This document shows positions 1-10,382 of a stretch of DNA of 64,000 bases, in pieces. The stretch covers positions 24,443,501 through 24,507,500 of the forward strand of contig JARDYH010000006.1 in the NCBI GenBank assembly GCA_029215795.1, in the 5' to 3' direction. The position numbers and the translations under genes were made by a program. A model generated the notes under the pieces. It ran no database searches, was not told the DNA's origin, and was given only the letters and a program-made list of their open reading frames with translations. Origin of the DNA: Anniella stebbinsi (lineage: Eukaryota > Chordata > Lepidosauria > Squamata > Anniellidae). Position 1 is the first letter of the stretch, and every line of letters begins with the position of its first letter.

Positions 1-437
1 GAGAGCTTGGATTTCCCCCCTCCAAGTCCAGAGACAACATTCTGACCTTGAAAAGGGGAGTCAGAGATCTGTCCCCACCACCTCCTCACAGCTGGCACTG
101 AGAGAACCATGCCAGCTGCCTCCTTGAATCTGGAAAATCAACCTTTGAGAAGGGGACAAGGGGCTGGTCCAGTGGGCGGGGGGGGGGGGGCTGGTCCAGT
201 GGGCGGGGGGGTGGGAGGGTGAAGAATGGAAAGGTCAGGATGTGATTTATCCTGAACCTCCTCCAGCCAAAACACCCTCGCTAGACAGGCTGAAAATAAG
301 CCCACCTCACTGGCTTCAGCCCAGCAGGGTATAGAGATTTCTGGGAGCCTCTGGGTTCAAGTGTTTCTAAGCAGCAAGGGTGAAAGCTGTAGGATCACAT
401 CCTAAATCTATTTTGGGTATGTGCTAGACAAGTTCAG
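1..437. other. No gene; G-rich tract with a short direct repeat
   Basis: No coding region or recognised repeat family is seen here. The one structure is a ~20-bp motif (GGCTGGTCCAGTGGGCGGGG) present at about 162-180 and again at about 190-210, separated by a run of G. This looks like a small slippage duplication in a G-rich stretch. Confidence 0.5.
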
Positions 438-1340
438 GCTGCCTCTACAGAGAGGTTTAAAGCTCTTTCAAGGCGCATTAAAAAATGTACCTCTACAAGA
501 ACAGAGCGCAAATTGGGCGTAGAGGCGCGCTATCCCTCCGATTATGCGCATTATTGAATGTGCGTTAAATAGCGAGGGTTTTTTTGCAGCGGGATGTGAA
601 GCGCGTTATGCCTATGTGAACAGTTTTTCGGTAAAGCGCATTTTCGGAGAGGTGGGTGGGTAGAGGGCTGGGTTTTGCGATGACGTCCGAGATGGGCGGG
701 GAGAGGGAAGGGGTTTGCGAAGAAGCACGACATGAGCGGGGAGAAGGAAGGTATTTGCGAAGAAGCACGACATGAGCGGGAAGAGGGAAGGGGTTTGCGA
801 AGAAGCCCTCCGGTTATGCGCAGCTCTATAGAAGCACGGGCGTTTTCGCGCGCATATGCATATAAGCGTGTGAGCGGAGCTGCATCGCGAACCACTTCCC
901 TGTTCCCGCACATCTCGGTTGTCATCGCATACATTTTCCCTCTCCCCGCTCATCTCCAGCTACATCGCAAACCACTTCCCTGTCCCCTCCCAGCTCGTTG
1001 CCAGGCAACCCGAAATTTCCAGGAGGGGTGGAGTGCACGAAAGGCGGGAACCACAAAGGTAGAATTCCAGGTACATTCCTGTAGGCGGAGTGAAGGAAGG
1101 GGGGGCTGCTAAAGGGGTTGGGCTTCAGGAAAAACGCAAAGTAAAAATCTGCGGCTCCGCTTGTTTGCTCCTCCGAAGCTCCGCATGTGAACAAGGATAA
1201 CGCGCGTCCCAGAAAACAGATAATGCACTTCGCCGCCTCTCGCTGCCTATCGTGCAGAGGTATTAGGCGTAAATGCGCTTCAGCGATTATGCGCATAATC
1301 ACCTAACCAGGCGCAAAAGCGAATCCTTGTAGAGGGGACC
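438..1340. mobile_element. Long copy of a MITE with CTCTACAAG-type ends
   Basis: The left end reads GGCTGCCTCTACA and the right end is its imperfect inverse, CTTGTAGAGGGGACC. The same ends and flanking blocks (GGCGCATTAAAAA, CGATTATGCGCATTAT, GCGCATAATCGCCTAACC) occur in two shorter copies at 40445-40787 and 46820-47167, so this is a dispersed non-autonomous element. This copy is about 900 bp against about 345 bp in the others. The extra length is internal and partly tandem repeats of about 40 bp (681-800). Reading frames across it are short, arginine/serine-rich and lie on both strands, as expected for non-coding GC-rich DNA. No convincing target-site duplication was found, so the superfamily is not assigned. 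Confidence 0.7.
681..800. repeat. 40-bp minisatellite, about 3 units, inside the MITE
   Basis: The block AGAAGCACGACATGAGCGGG recurs at 721 and 761 with a 40-bp period. A more diverged unit precedes it from about 681. It is absent from the two shorter family copies, so it arose within this copy or a sub-lineage. Confidence 0.75.
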
Positions 1341-1961
1341 TCAGCCAGAAGGTGAACAGTTTAGTTAGAATGTAGAGGTAAGGAAGTTTTGCTCAAGAAG
1401 CTAGGATATTTTTTTAAAAAAAGTTCAACAGAAGCCTCAGAAGAAAGGGGGGGTAATTAAACTCAGGAAATAGAACTTAGTTTGTATTGCTAAACAAGAG
1501 ACTACTCTCCTGATAGGCTGGGGTTGAGGAGGAGGGCGGAAACTAATTTTAAGAGAGTTGGAGTTGCTGGTAGTGGAGAGCTGATTGAGACAACTGGACC
1601 ATTGACAGTAAGAAGCTCATTTATTCTTTATTTCATTTATATTCTGCTTTTCTGCCAAAAATGGCACTCAATGTGGCTTGAATAAGGGACCTGGATAAAA
1701 TAGGGACACAGTGTTGAGCAAGTTAGCTGGGTGCATTTATCCTTGGTTATTTGATTACTTTATTGTTCATATGGTTTGTGTGTGTTTCTATCCAGATTTT
1801 TTAAACTTTTCCCCCCATTGGCATTTTTCTTCTGTAAAATTTAAAGTGTTAAATTTAAATTTAACATGTCTAATAACTAACCACCTAAAGTAGATACCAG
1901 AGCAATGGTGCCACAGAGTTTTAAGGATGGTTTGGTGGAGGCAGCCAGAGAGAAAAAGATA
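1341..1961. other. No gene; faint L2-type tail only
   Basis: AT-rich non-coding sequence. At about 1618-1680 a stretch (TTTATTTCATTTATATTCTG, then AATGGCACTCAATGTGGCTT) resembles the antisense 3' tail of L2-type LINEs. Nothing else is recognised. Confidence 0.4.
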
Positions 1962-2279
1962 TCATAGAATCATAAAATAGTTGCATTGGAAGGGCCCTAT
2001 AAGGCCATCGAGTCCAACCCCCTGCTCAATGCAGGAATCCACATTAAAGTTTATCTGACAGATGGCTGTCCAGATGCATCTTGAAGGCCTCTAGTGTGGG
2101 AGAGCCCACGACCTCCCTAGGTAATTGGTTCCATTGTCGTATTGCTCTAACAGGCAGGAAGTTTTTCCTGATGCCCAGCCGGAATCTGGTTTCCTGTAAC
2201 TTGAGCCCATTATTCCGTGTCCTGCACTCTGGGATGATTGAGAAGACATCCTGCCCCCCCCCCCCCGTGTGACAACTTT
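1962..2279 (-). mobile_element. CR1 LINE 3' fragment
   Basis: Read on the minus strand this is the C-terminal reverse-transcriptase coding tail and 3' end of a CR1 element. On the plus strand it begins with the inverted 3' terminus (ATCATAGAATCATAAAAT), followed by blocks shared with the CR1 at 62069 (CCATCGAGTCCAACCCCCTG, GAGCCCACGACCTCCCTAGG). It is 5'-truncated, ends in a C-run, and carries no catalytic region. Confidence 0.9.
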
Positions 2280-2561
2280 CTATTAGATGTGATCAATATC
2301 GAGTGTGCAAGAAACTCAGCCTGTCGTAACTGAGGAGTGCAGCAGAGAATCAGATAGGTAATCATTTAGAGACATGTTTGTACTATGTTCTTTATTTTGA
2401 CTGGTTAGTATCTCTTTAACTGAAGATTCTAGGTGTGTCCCATAATGCAGTTCTCAGGCTTGCTTCCTGGTTCTAACTGCTCTCTGTGTGACAGTTATGT
2501 TTTCTAATGACAGTTAGTAAGAAGTCTCCAAGAAGTCTTGATAACATTAGTTTATCTCTCC
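2280..2561. other. Spacer between two CR1 fragments
   Basis: Nothing coding or repetitive is recognised in this 280-bp stretch. Confidence 0.4.
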
Positions 2562-3790
2562 ACTGCTAGAGTAATAAAGGAGCTGGCAGAAGAACTCTAA
2601 GAACCATTGTCTATTATCTTTGTGAAATCATGGAAGATGGGTTAAGTGCTGGATGACTGGAGGAGGGCTAATGTTGTCCCTATCTTCAAAAAGGGCAAAA
2701 AGGAGGAACCTGGGAACTACAGACCAGCCAGTCTGACATCCATCCCTGGGAAAGTTTTGGAGCAGATTATAAAGAAGTCAGTCTGTCACCACTTTGAAAA
2801 CAATACATTGATGACTAGAAGCCAGCATGGATTTGTCAAGAACAAATCCTGTCAGACCAATCTGATCTCATTTTTTGTTCGGGTAACCTCCCTTGTGGAC
2901 TGTAGGAATGCTGTGGTCATAATATATCTTGAGGTCAGCAAAGCTTTTGACAAAGTGCTAGCTAAAACTAAACTAGCTAAAAATGGGCTGGAGCGCTGGT
3001 CTGAAATCAACAGAATGAAATTTAACAGGGATGAATGCCAAGTTCTACATCTAGGAAAAAGAAACCAAATGCACAGTTACAAAATGGGGGTACTTGGCTC
3101 AGCAATACTACAAGCGAGAAGGATCTTGGAATTGTTGTAGATCACAAGCTGAATATGAGCCAACAGTGTGATGTGGCTGCAAAAAATGCAAATGCTATCT
3201 TGGCCTGCTTTAAAAACAGCATAGCTTCCAAATCGTGTGAGATACTGGTTCCCCTCCATTTGGCACTGGTTAGGCCTCATCTTGAATATGTGTCTAGTTC
3301 TGGGCACCACACTTCAAGAAGGATGCAGACAATCTGGAGCATGTTCTGAGGAGGGCAATGAGAATGATCAGGGGTCTGGAAACAAAGCCCTATGAGGAGA
3401 GATTGAAGGAACTGGGCATGTTTAGACTGGAGAAGAGAAGATTGAGGGGAGACATGATAGCACTCTTCAAATACTTGAAAGGTTGTCACACAGAGGAGGG
3501 CCAGGATCTCTTCTTGATCAACCCAGAGTGCAGGACACGGAATAATGGGCTCAAGTTACAGGAAGCCAGATTCTGGCTGGACATCAGGAAAAACTTCCTG
3601 ACTGTTAGAGCAATACGACAATGGAACCAATTACCTAGGGAGGTCGTGGGCTCTCCCGCATTAGAGGCATTCAAGAGGCTGCTGGACAACCATTTGTTAG
3701 GGATGCTATAAGGTAAATTCCTGCATTGAGCAGTGGGTTGGGCTTGATGGTCTTATAGGCCCCTTCCAACTCTACTATTCTATGATTCCT
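2562..3790 (+). mobile_element. CR1 LINE 3' portion with internal deletion, pseudogenised RT
   Basis: The encoded remains follow CR1 reverse transcriptase. A palm-domain stretch has VVPIFKKGKKEEPGNYRP, then QHGFVKNKSCQTNLISFF, then a degraded AFDKV motif. The sequence then jumps straight to the C-terminal region (INRMKFNRDECQVLHLGK, then [16 protein letters not shown]). The segment that should hold the catalytic FADD motif is deleted at about 2960, and the frame shifts several times. The 3' end is the CR1 terminus (CCTTCCAACTCTACTATTCT and ATTCTATGATT repeats). The hAT-like element at 3804 sits next to this tail. Confidence 0.93.
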
Positions 3791-3795
3791 ATTCT

Positions 3796-3803
3796 ATCTA
3801 TTA
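3796..3803. repeat. 8-bp target-site duplication, left copy (ATCTATTA)
   Basis: ATCTATTA immediately precedes the TAGGGGTGTGCAC end and recurs at 5606-5613, immediately after the inverted end. Eight-bp duplications are the hallmark of hAT-superfamily insertion. Confidence 0.9.
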
Positions 3804-5605
3804 TAGGGGTGTGCACGGACCCCCCGGATCGGATCGGGACCCGGATCGGGACCTCCAATTTTGTCCCGGACCGGTTCGGACAAAATCGGAGGCCCCCCGG
3901 ACCGGATCGAGTCCGATCCCGACCCAAAAATCGTAAATTTTTGGATCGGCCGCCATTTTTTTCCCCATAGACTTGCATTGCAATGCAAGTCTATGAGGAA
4001 AAAATGGCGGCGGGTGGGTAAGGGGGGGCCTAACTCCCTCCCCCCCCCCGGGGCCGTCCGCTGTGGACGGCCACGGCAGGTAAACCCCCTCCCCCGCGCT
4101 CCCTACCCCCCCTGGGGCCGCCCGCTTCCATCCGCTGGCGCCCGCGGGCGCCAGCGGATAGAAGCGGACGGCTCCGGGGGGGGGGTAAGCCCCCTTCCCC
4201 GCCACTTACCTTCTCGGCCCGTCCGGCGCCGGCGGCTACTACCAGCGGGCTCCGCGGCCTACTCTCGAGTAGCGCGCCGGGTGATGACATCACCCGGCGC
4301 GCCATCCTAGAGCAGGCCGCGGAGCCTGCTGGGAGTAGTAGGCGCCGGCGCCGGACGGGAGCCGCCGGGCCGGAAAGGTAAGGGCCCCCCTCCCCCCTCC
4401 CCCCTCCGCGCGCCCCCTCCTCCCCTCCACGCACCCCCTCCTTACCTTTCCGGCCCGGCGGCTCCCGTCCGGCGCCGGCGCCTACTACTTCCAGCAGGCT
4501 CCGCGGCCTACTCTAGAGTAGCGCGCCGGGTGATGACATCACCCGGCGCGCCATCCTAGAGCAGGCCGCGGAGCCTGCTGGGAGTAGTAGGCGCCGGCGC
4601 CGGACGGGAGCCGCCGGGCCGGAAAGGTAAGGGCCCCCCTCCCCCCTCCGCGCGCCCCCTCCTCCCCTCCACGCACCCCCTCCTTACCTTTCCGGCCCGG
4701 CGGCTCCCGTCCGGCGCCGGCGCCTACTACTTCCAGCAGGCTCCGCGGCCTGCTCTAGAGTAGCGCGCCGGGTGATGACATCACCCGGCGCGCCATCCTA
4801 GAGCAGGCCGCGGAGCCTGCTGGGAGTAGTAGGCGCCGGCGCCGGACGGGAGCCGCCGGGCCGGGCAGGTAAGGGCCCCCCTCCCCCCTCCGCGCGCCCC
4901 CTCCTCCCCTCCACGCACCCCCTCCTTACCTTTCCGGCCCGGCGGCTCCCGTCCGGCGCCGGCGCCTACTACTTCCAGCAGGCTCCGCGGCCTGCTCTAG
5001 AGTAGCGCGCCGGGTGATGACATCACCCGGCGCGCCATCCTAGAGCAGGCCGCGGAGCCTGCTGGGAGTAGTAGGCGCCGGACGGGAGCCGCCGGGCCGG
5101 AAAGGTAAGGGCCCCCCTCCCCCCTCCGCGCGCCCCCTCCTCCCCTCCACGCACCCCCTCCTTACCTTCCCGGCCCGGTGGCTCCCGTCCGGCGCCGGCG
5201 CCTACTACTACCAGCAGGCTCCGCGGCCTGCTCTAGAGTAGCGCGCCGGGTGATGACATCACCCGGCGCGCCACCCTAGAGCAGGCCGCGGAGCCTGCTA
5301 GTAGTAGTAGGCGCCGGCGCCGGACGGGAGCCACCGGGCCGAGAAGGTAAGTGCCCCCCTCCTCCCCCCCCCGCTGTCCACTTTCATCGGCGGGCGCCCG
5401 CTGGCGCCCGCCAATGGAAGCGGCGGTGGGCGCCAGTGGGCGCCCGCCGATCCGCCGATCCGCCGAACCGGTTCGGAGCTTTTTCGGACCGGTTCGGATT
5501 GGATCGGCCGATCCAGCTGCGGGATCGGAAATCGGATAATTTATCCGATTTCCCACTGGACCGGACTCGGATCGTGGATCGGGTCCGATCCAGTGCACAT
5601 CCCTA
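3804..5605. mobile_element. GC-rich non-autonomous hAT-like element, five palindromic units
   Basis: The ends are TAGGGGTGTGCAC and its inverse GTGCACATCCCTA, flanked by an exact 8-bp duplication. Both subterminal regions are packed with GGATCGG/CCGATCC in alternating orientation, as hAT transposase-binding repeats often are. Inward on the left is a short palindrome (CCCCATAGACTTGCATTGCA, then its inverse, flanked by GCCGCCAT and ATGGCGGC). The interior (4205-5350) is an array of five ~237-bp units, each itself a large palindrome. There is no transposase frame; the long glycine/arginine/proline-rich frames on both strands follow from base composition. The same family occurs reversed at 29431-30492. 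Confidence 0.88.
4205..5350. repeat. Array of five ~237-bp palindromic units
   Basis: Units start at the repeated CTTACC at about 4205, 4441, 4683, 4925 and 5161 (spacings 236, 242, 242, 236). Each reads inward through CTTACCTTTCCGGCCCGG, CGGCGCCGGCGCCTACTAC, and CTCCGCGGCC to a centre GGTGATGACATCACC flanked by GGCGCGCC. It then runs outward through the inverse sequence to GGAAAGGTAAG. A ~62-bp C-rich spacer separates units. Each palindrome therefore ends in a splice-donor-like AAGGTAAG on both strands and has a near-CRE site (TGACATCA, first at 4285-4292) at its centre. Function is unknown. Confidence 0.9.
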
Positions 5606-5613
5606 ATCTATTA
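5606..5613. repeat. 8-bp target-site duplication, right copy (ATCTATTA)
   Basis: Matches 3796-3803 exactly. It is repeated with the tandem duplication at 8832-8839. Confidence 0.9.
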
Positions 5614-5714
5614 ATGTTTCATTTTTGTTCTAAGAATAAACAAATTCATATTTTTGTTCTCTTCTATTAAAGAATTGTCCCTAGCATTATTCTTTAAGAA
5701 CACATAAATTAAGA

Positions 5715-5852
5715 TTCCGTTAATACTTTCAAGTACTTGTAGAGTGCTATCATGTCTCCCATCAGTCTTCTCAAGGCAAAAATGACCAGTTCTTTCAGTC
5801 TCTCCTCAAAGGACTTTGTTTCCAGACCCCTGATTATCCTCATTGCCCTCTT
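5715..5852 (-). mobile_element. CR1 LINE fragment
   Basis: GAGTGCTATCATGTCTCCCA, then TTTCAGTCTCTCCTCAAAGG and CCAGACCCCTGATTATCCTC match the antisense of the CR1 C-terminal coding tail seen at 62390-62490. It is short and truncated on both sides. The duplicate lies at about 8941-9078. Confidence 0.85.
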
Positions 5853-5867
5853 TGTTTCTTTGAAAAA

Positions 5868-5976
5868 AATACTTTTAATGGGTTTTTATTCTATTTTATT
5901 TTGTCCACCGCTCTGAAATTTTGAATGGGGAGCAGTATATAAATATTGTAAATAAAATAATAAATAAATAAATGAT
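5868..5976 (+). mobile_element. L2-type LINE 3' tail
   Basis: The stretch GTCCACCGCTCTGAAATTTT, then GGAGCAGTATATAAATATTG ending in AATAAATAAATAAATG is the untranslated 3' end of L2-type elements. Compare the complete tail at 46295-46360. Duplicated at about 9094-9202. Confidence 0.8.
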
Positions 5977-7085
5977 GAGGGCAGTCATATTTGTTCATTC
6001 ACTTGTTGGCTCTATTCATGTAAACAGTGGTGGTGGGATAGGGGGTCTAATTTTAATGAGGTGCTTCGGTGTGAGGAGTTGAGCCCTCTACTGCCAGACC
6101 TCCTTATGCTCTCTTGCTTTAAGCCCCCAATCCTCCTTCCTGCACAGCTCACTTCTGGAATTGGAGCCATGCTGGGAGAAAAATGCCACACAAATGTGGC
6201 TCTCTTGTCACACCTCATTTGGTCCTGAAAACTAAGTATCATGTGGAGCAAGCTTGTATACTCATTGTGAAAAACTTGGTAGGAATTCAGCCACAGCCAT
6301 ACAATAACACAATGGACCAAAGCAATGGGTTCCTGGACTATTAACTGAACCCACAGCAGCCTAGCTAGAAGCCATCATTTTCATTAGCAAACATTAATTA
6401 GGACATGGCTTCAGTGCCTAATGGAATGGAAAAGTCACTCAAATGAGACATAAAGCCAATACAGAAAGTTCTGGATTGGTATAAACTCATAAATAGTGAG
6501 AGACATAGGAAAGAGAGAAAGAGATGGATTACTTGGGGGGTGGGGGGAGCACAGGATCAAAGAAATTAGGAAGCCATGAAAAATAGAGAAGGAGATTCTA
6601 AAACAACAACAACAGAAAAAATATTTAATTCAACAAGAAAAAAGAAGAACGGGGGGGAAATGAAGTAATAAATTTTAGGGGAAGAGAAAAACAAATATCT
6701 CTTGTTGAGAAAGCGTAGCTATGCTATGGTAGTGAACAATTCAGCCAAGTAAAGATAGCTCTGGTAAAATATATAGCAGAACATTTAAAAAATTGAGGTT
6801 TAGATACAAAAAAGAAACAAAGTTTAAAATTATATTAAATTAAAATATAAAGATGTGATTTTGAAACATAGTCTACAAAATTATCTGGATGCACACATAT
6901 ACATCTGAGTATAATTTGCTCATGCACCATGAGGCAACTGCATCCAGACACTGGATACACAACACTGTTTTATTGTCTTTGCTGTACAATACACACAAAT
7001 TTATCTTCATTTTTTATAAGGAGGCGGGATGAAAGGGCAAAAGCTATGAAAGTTATAGCAACAGATGGGTTGGCTCCCTAAGGAG
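5977..7085. other. No gene; AT-rich unique sequence within the duplicated unit
   Basis: About 1.1 kb with no recognised repeat or exon. It contains A-rich low-complexity patches at 6600-6660 and 6780-6860. A minus-strand open frame of 102 codons (6012-6320) has no recognisable domain. It is repeated unchanged at 9238-9546, so its openness is not independent evidence of coding. Confidence 0.5.
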
Positions 7086-7106
7086 GCCCCCCGGACCGAT
7101 CCGGTC
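7086..7106. other. 21-bp junction filler of the tandem duplication
   Basis: Between the end of copy 1 (CTCCCTAAGGAG, where copy 2 continues into CCATTTAATT) and the start of copy 2 lies GCCCCCCGGACCGATCCGGTC. It resembles the adjacent element end (GAGGCCCCCCGGACCG occurs at 7083 and again at 7108), so the junction contains templated or microhomologous sequence. Confidence 0.8.
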
Positions 7107-8831
7107 GGAGGCCCCCCGGACCGGATCGAGTCCGATCCCGACCCAAAAATCGTAAATTTTTGGATCGGCCGCCATTTTTTTCCCCATAGACTTGCATTGC
7201 AATGCAAGTCTATGAGGAAAAAATGGCGGCGGGTGGGTAAGGGGGGGCCTAACTCCCTCCCCCCCCCCGGGGCCGTCCGCTGTGGACGGCCACGGCAGGT
7301 AAACCCCCTCCCCCGCGCTCCCTACCCCCCCTGGGGCCGCCCGCTTCCATCCGCTGGCGCCCGCGGGCGCCAGCGGATAGAAGCGGACGGCTCCGGGGGG
7401 GGGGTAAGCCCCCTTCCCCGCCACTTACCTTCTCGGCCCGTCCGGCGCCGGCGGCTACTACCAGCGGGCTCCGCGGCCTACTCTCGAGTAGCGCGCCGGG
7501 TGATGACATCACCCGGCGCGCCATCCTAGAGCAGGCCGCGGAGCCTGCTGGGAGTAGTAGGCGCCGGCGCCGGCGCCGGACGGGAGCCGCCGGGCCGGAA
7601 AGGTAAGGGCCCCCCTCCCCCCTCCCCCCTCCGCGCGCCCCCTCCTCCCCTCCACGCACCCCCTCCTTACCTTTCCGGCCCGGCGGCTCCCGTCCGGCGC
7701 CGGCGCCTACTACTTCCAGCAGGCTCCGCGGCCTACTCTAGAGTAGCGCGCCGGGTGATGACATCACCCGGCGCGCCATCCTAGAGCAGGCCGCGGAGCC
7801 TGCTGGGAGTAGTAGGCGCCGGCGCCGGACGGGAGCCGCCGGGCCGGAAAGGTAAGGGCCCCCCTCCCCCCTCCGCGCGCCCCCTCCTCCCCTCCACGCA
7901 CCCCCTCCTTACCTTTCCGGCCCGGCGGCTCCCGTCCGGCGCCGGCGCCTACTACTTCCAGCAGGCTCCGCGGCCTGCTCTAGAGTAGCGCGCCGGGTGA
8001 TGACATCACCCGGCGCGCCATCCTAGAGCAGGCCGCGGAGCCTGCTGGGAGTAGTAGGCGCCGGCGCCGGACGGGAGCCGCCGGGCCGGGCAGGTAAGGG
8101 CCCCCCTCCCCCCTCCGCGCGCCCCCTCCTCCCCTCCACGCACCCCCTCCTTACCTTTCCGGCCCGGCGGCTCCCGTCCGGCGCCGGCGCCTACTACTTC
8201 CAGCAGGCTCCGCGGCCTGCTCTAGAGTAGCGCGCCGGGTGATGACATCACCCGGCGCGCCATCCTAGAGCAGGCCGCGGAGCCTGCTGGGAGTAGTAGG
8301 CGCCGGACGGGAGCCGCCGGGCCGGAAAGGTAAGGGCCCCCCTCCCCCCTCCGCGCGCCCCCTCCTCCCCTCCACGCACCCCCTCCTTACCTTCCCGGCC
8401 CGGTGGCTCCCGTCCGGCGCCGGCGCCTACTACTACCAGCAGGCTCCGCGGCCTGCTCTAGAGTAGCGCGCCGGGTGATGACATCACCCGGCGCGCCACC
8501 CTAGAGCAGGCCGCGGAGCCTGCTAGTAGTAGTAGGCGCCGGCGCCGGACGGGAGCCACCGGGCCGAGAAGGTAAGTGCCCCCCTCCTCCCCCCCCCCGC
8601 TGTCCACTTTCATCGGCGGGCGCCCGCTGGCGCCCGCCAATGGAAGCGGCGGTGGGCGCCAGTGGGCGCCCGCCGATCCGCCGATCCGCCGAACCGGTTC
8701 GGAGCTTTTTCGGACCGGTTCGGATTGGATCGGCCGATCCAGCTGCGGGATCGGAAATCGGATAATTTATCCGATTTCCCACTGGACCGGACTCGGATCG
8801 TGGATCGGGTCCGATCCAGTGCACATCCCTA
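7107..8831. mobile_element. Second, left-truncated copy of the GC-rich hAT-like element
   Basis: Same sequence as 3888-5605, including the five-unit palindromic array (about 7424-8576) and the right inverted end GTGCACATCCCTA. The first 84 bases of the element, including the left terminal repeat, are missing. This copy therefore arose by segmental duplication, not by transposition. Confidence 0.93.
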
Positions 8832-10311
8832 ATCTATTAATGTTTCATTTTTGTTCTAAGAATAAACAAATTCATATTTTTGTTCTCTTCTATTAAAGAA
8901 TTGTCCCTAGCATTATTCTTTAAGAACACATAAATTAAGATTCCGTTAATACTTTCAAGTACTTGTAGAGTGCTATCATGTCTCCCATCAGTCTTCTCAA
9001 GGCAAAAATGACCAGTTCTTTCAGTCTCTCCTCAAAGGACTTTGTTTCCAGACCCCTGATTATCCTCATTGCCCTCTTTGTTTCTTTGAAAAAAATACTT
9101 TTAATGGGTTTTTATTCTATTTTATTTTGTCCACCGCTCTGAAATTTTGAATGGGGAGCAGTATATAAATATTGTAAATAAAATAATAAATAAATAAATG
9201 ATGAGGGCAGTCATATTTGTTCATTCACTTGTTGGCTCTATTCATGTAAACAGTGGTGGTGGGATAGGGGGTCTAATTTTAATGAGGTGCTTCGGTGTGA
9301 GGAGTTGAGCCCTCTACTGCCAGACCTCCTTATGCTCTCTTGCTTTAAGCCCCCAATCCTCCTTCCTGCACAGCTCACTTCTGGAATTGGAGCCATGCTG
9401 GGAGAAAAATGCCACACAAATGTGGCTCTCTTGTCACACCTCATTTGGTCCTGAAAACTAAGTATCATGTGGAGCAAGCTTGTATACTCATTGTGAAAAA
9501 CTTGGTAGGAATTCAGCCACAGCCATACAATAACACAATGGACCAAAGCAATGGGTTCCTGGACTATTAACTGAACCCACAGCAGCCTAGCTAGAAGCCA
9601 TCATTTTCATTAGCAAACATTAATTAGGACATGGCTTCAGTGCCTAATGGAATGGAAAAGTCACTCAAATGAGACATAAAGCCAATACAGAAAGTTCTGG
9701 ATTGGTATAAACTCATAAATAGTGAGAGACATAGGAAAGAGAGAAAGAGATGGATTACTTGGGGGGTGGGGGGAGCACAGGATCAAAGAAATTAGGAAGC
9801 CATGAAAAATAGAGAAGGAGATTCTAAAACAACAACAACAGAAAAAATATTTAATTCAACAAGAAAAAAGAAGAACGGGGGGGAAATGAAGTAATAAATT
9901 TTAGGGGAAGAGAAAAACAAATATCTCTTGTTGAGAAAGCGTAGCTATGCTATGGTAGTGAACAATTCAGCCAAGTAAAGATAGCTCTGGTAAAATATAT
10001 AGCAGAACATTTAAAAAATTGAGGTTTAGATACAAAAAAGAAACAAAGTTTAAAATTATATTAAATTAAAATATAAAGATGTGATTTTGAAACATAGTCT
10101 ACAAAATTATCTGGATGCACACATATACATCTGAGTATAATTTGCTCATGCACCATGAGGCAACTGCATCCAGACACTGGATACACAACACTGTTTTATT
10201 GTCTTTGCTGTACAATACACACAAATTTATCTTCATTTTTTATAAGGAGGCGGGATGAAAGGGCAAAAGCTATGAAAGTTATAGCAACAGATGGGTTGGC
10301 TCCCTAAGGAG
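8832..10311. repeat. Second copy of the right flank of the tandem duplication
   Basis: Corresponds to 5606-7085 at an offset of 3226 bp. It includes the duplicated CR1 fragment (~8941-9078) and L2 tail (~9094-9202). After 10311 the sequence continues uniquely into CCATTTAATTGTTCATCC. Confidence 0.93.
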
Positions 10312-10382
10312 CCATTTAATTGTTCATCCTCATTCCTGCCTCCCTTAAGTAAAAGAGTAATACAATGTCTGCCTAATATTGG

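Larger units (their letters stand above)
3888..7085. repeat. First copy of a 3.2-kb tandem duplication
   Basis: This segment, from inside the left end of the hAT-like element through its right flank, is repeated at 7107-10311 almost without change. The visible differences are an extra GGCGCC hexamer in the second copy near 7565-7580 and one extra C near 8590. The right-hand target duplication is present in both copies. The left transposon end is present only before the first copy. Confidence 0.93.

Noticed and set aside
151..210. GGCTGGTCCAG words resembling part of PCDHA constant exon 2
   Set aside because: The surrounding codons do not continue the expected protein and no splice sites fit.
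3801..4434. Long Gly/Arg/Pro-rich open frames on both strands in the GC-rich element (also at 7053-7659, 5233-5598, 29497-29931)
   Set aside because: They appear on both strands and in several frames and follow the palindrome; they are repeated wherever the element is. No domain, so composition-driven.
6012..6320. 102-codon minus frame, repeated at 9238-9546
   Set aside because: Both are copies of one duplicated segment, so repetition is not conservation. No domain or splice context.
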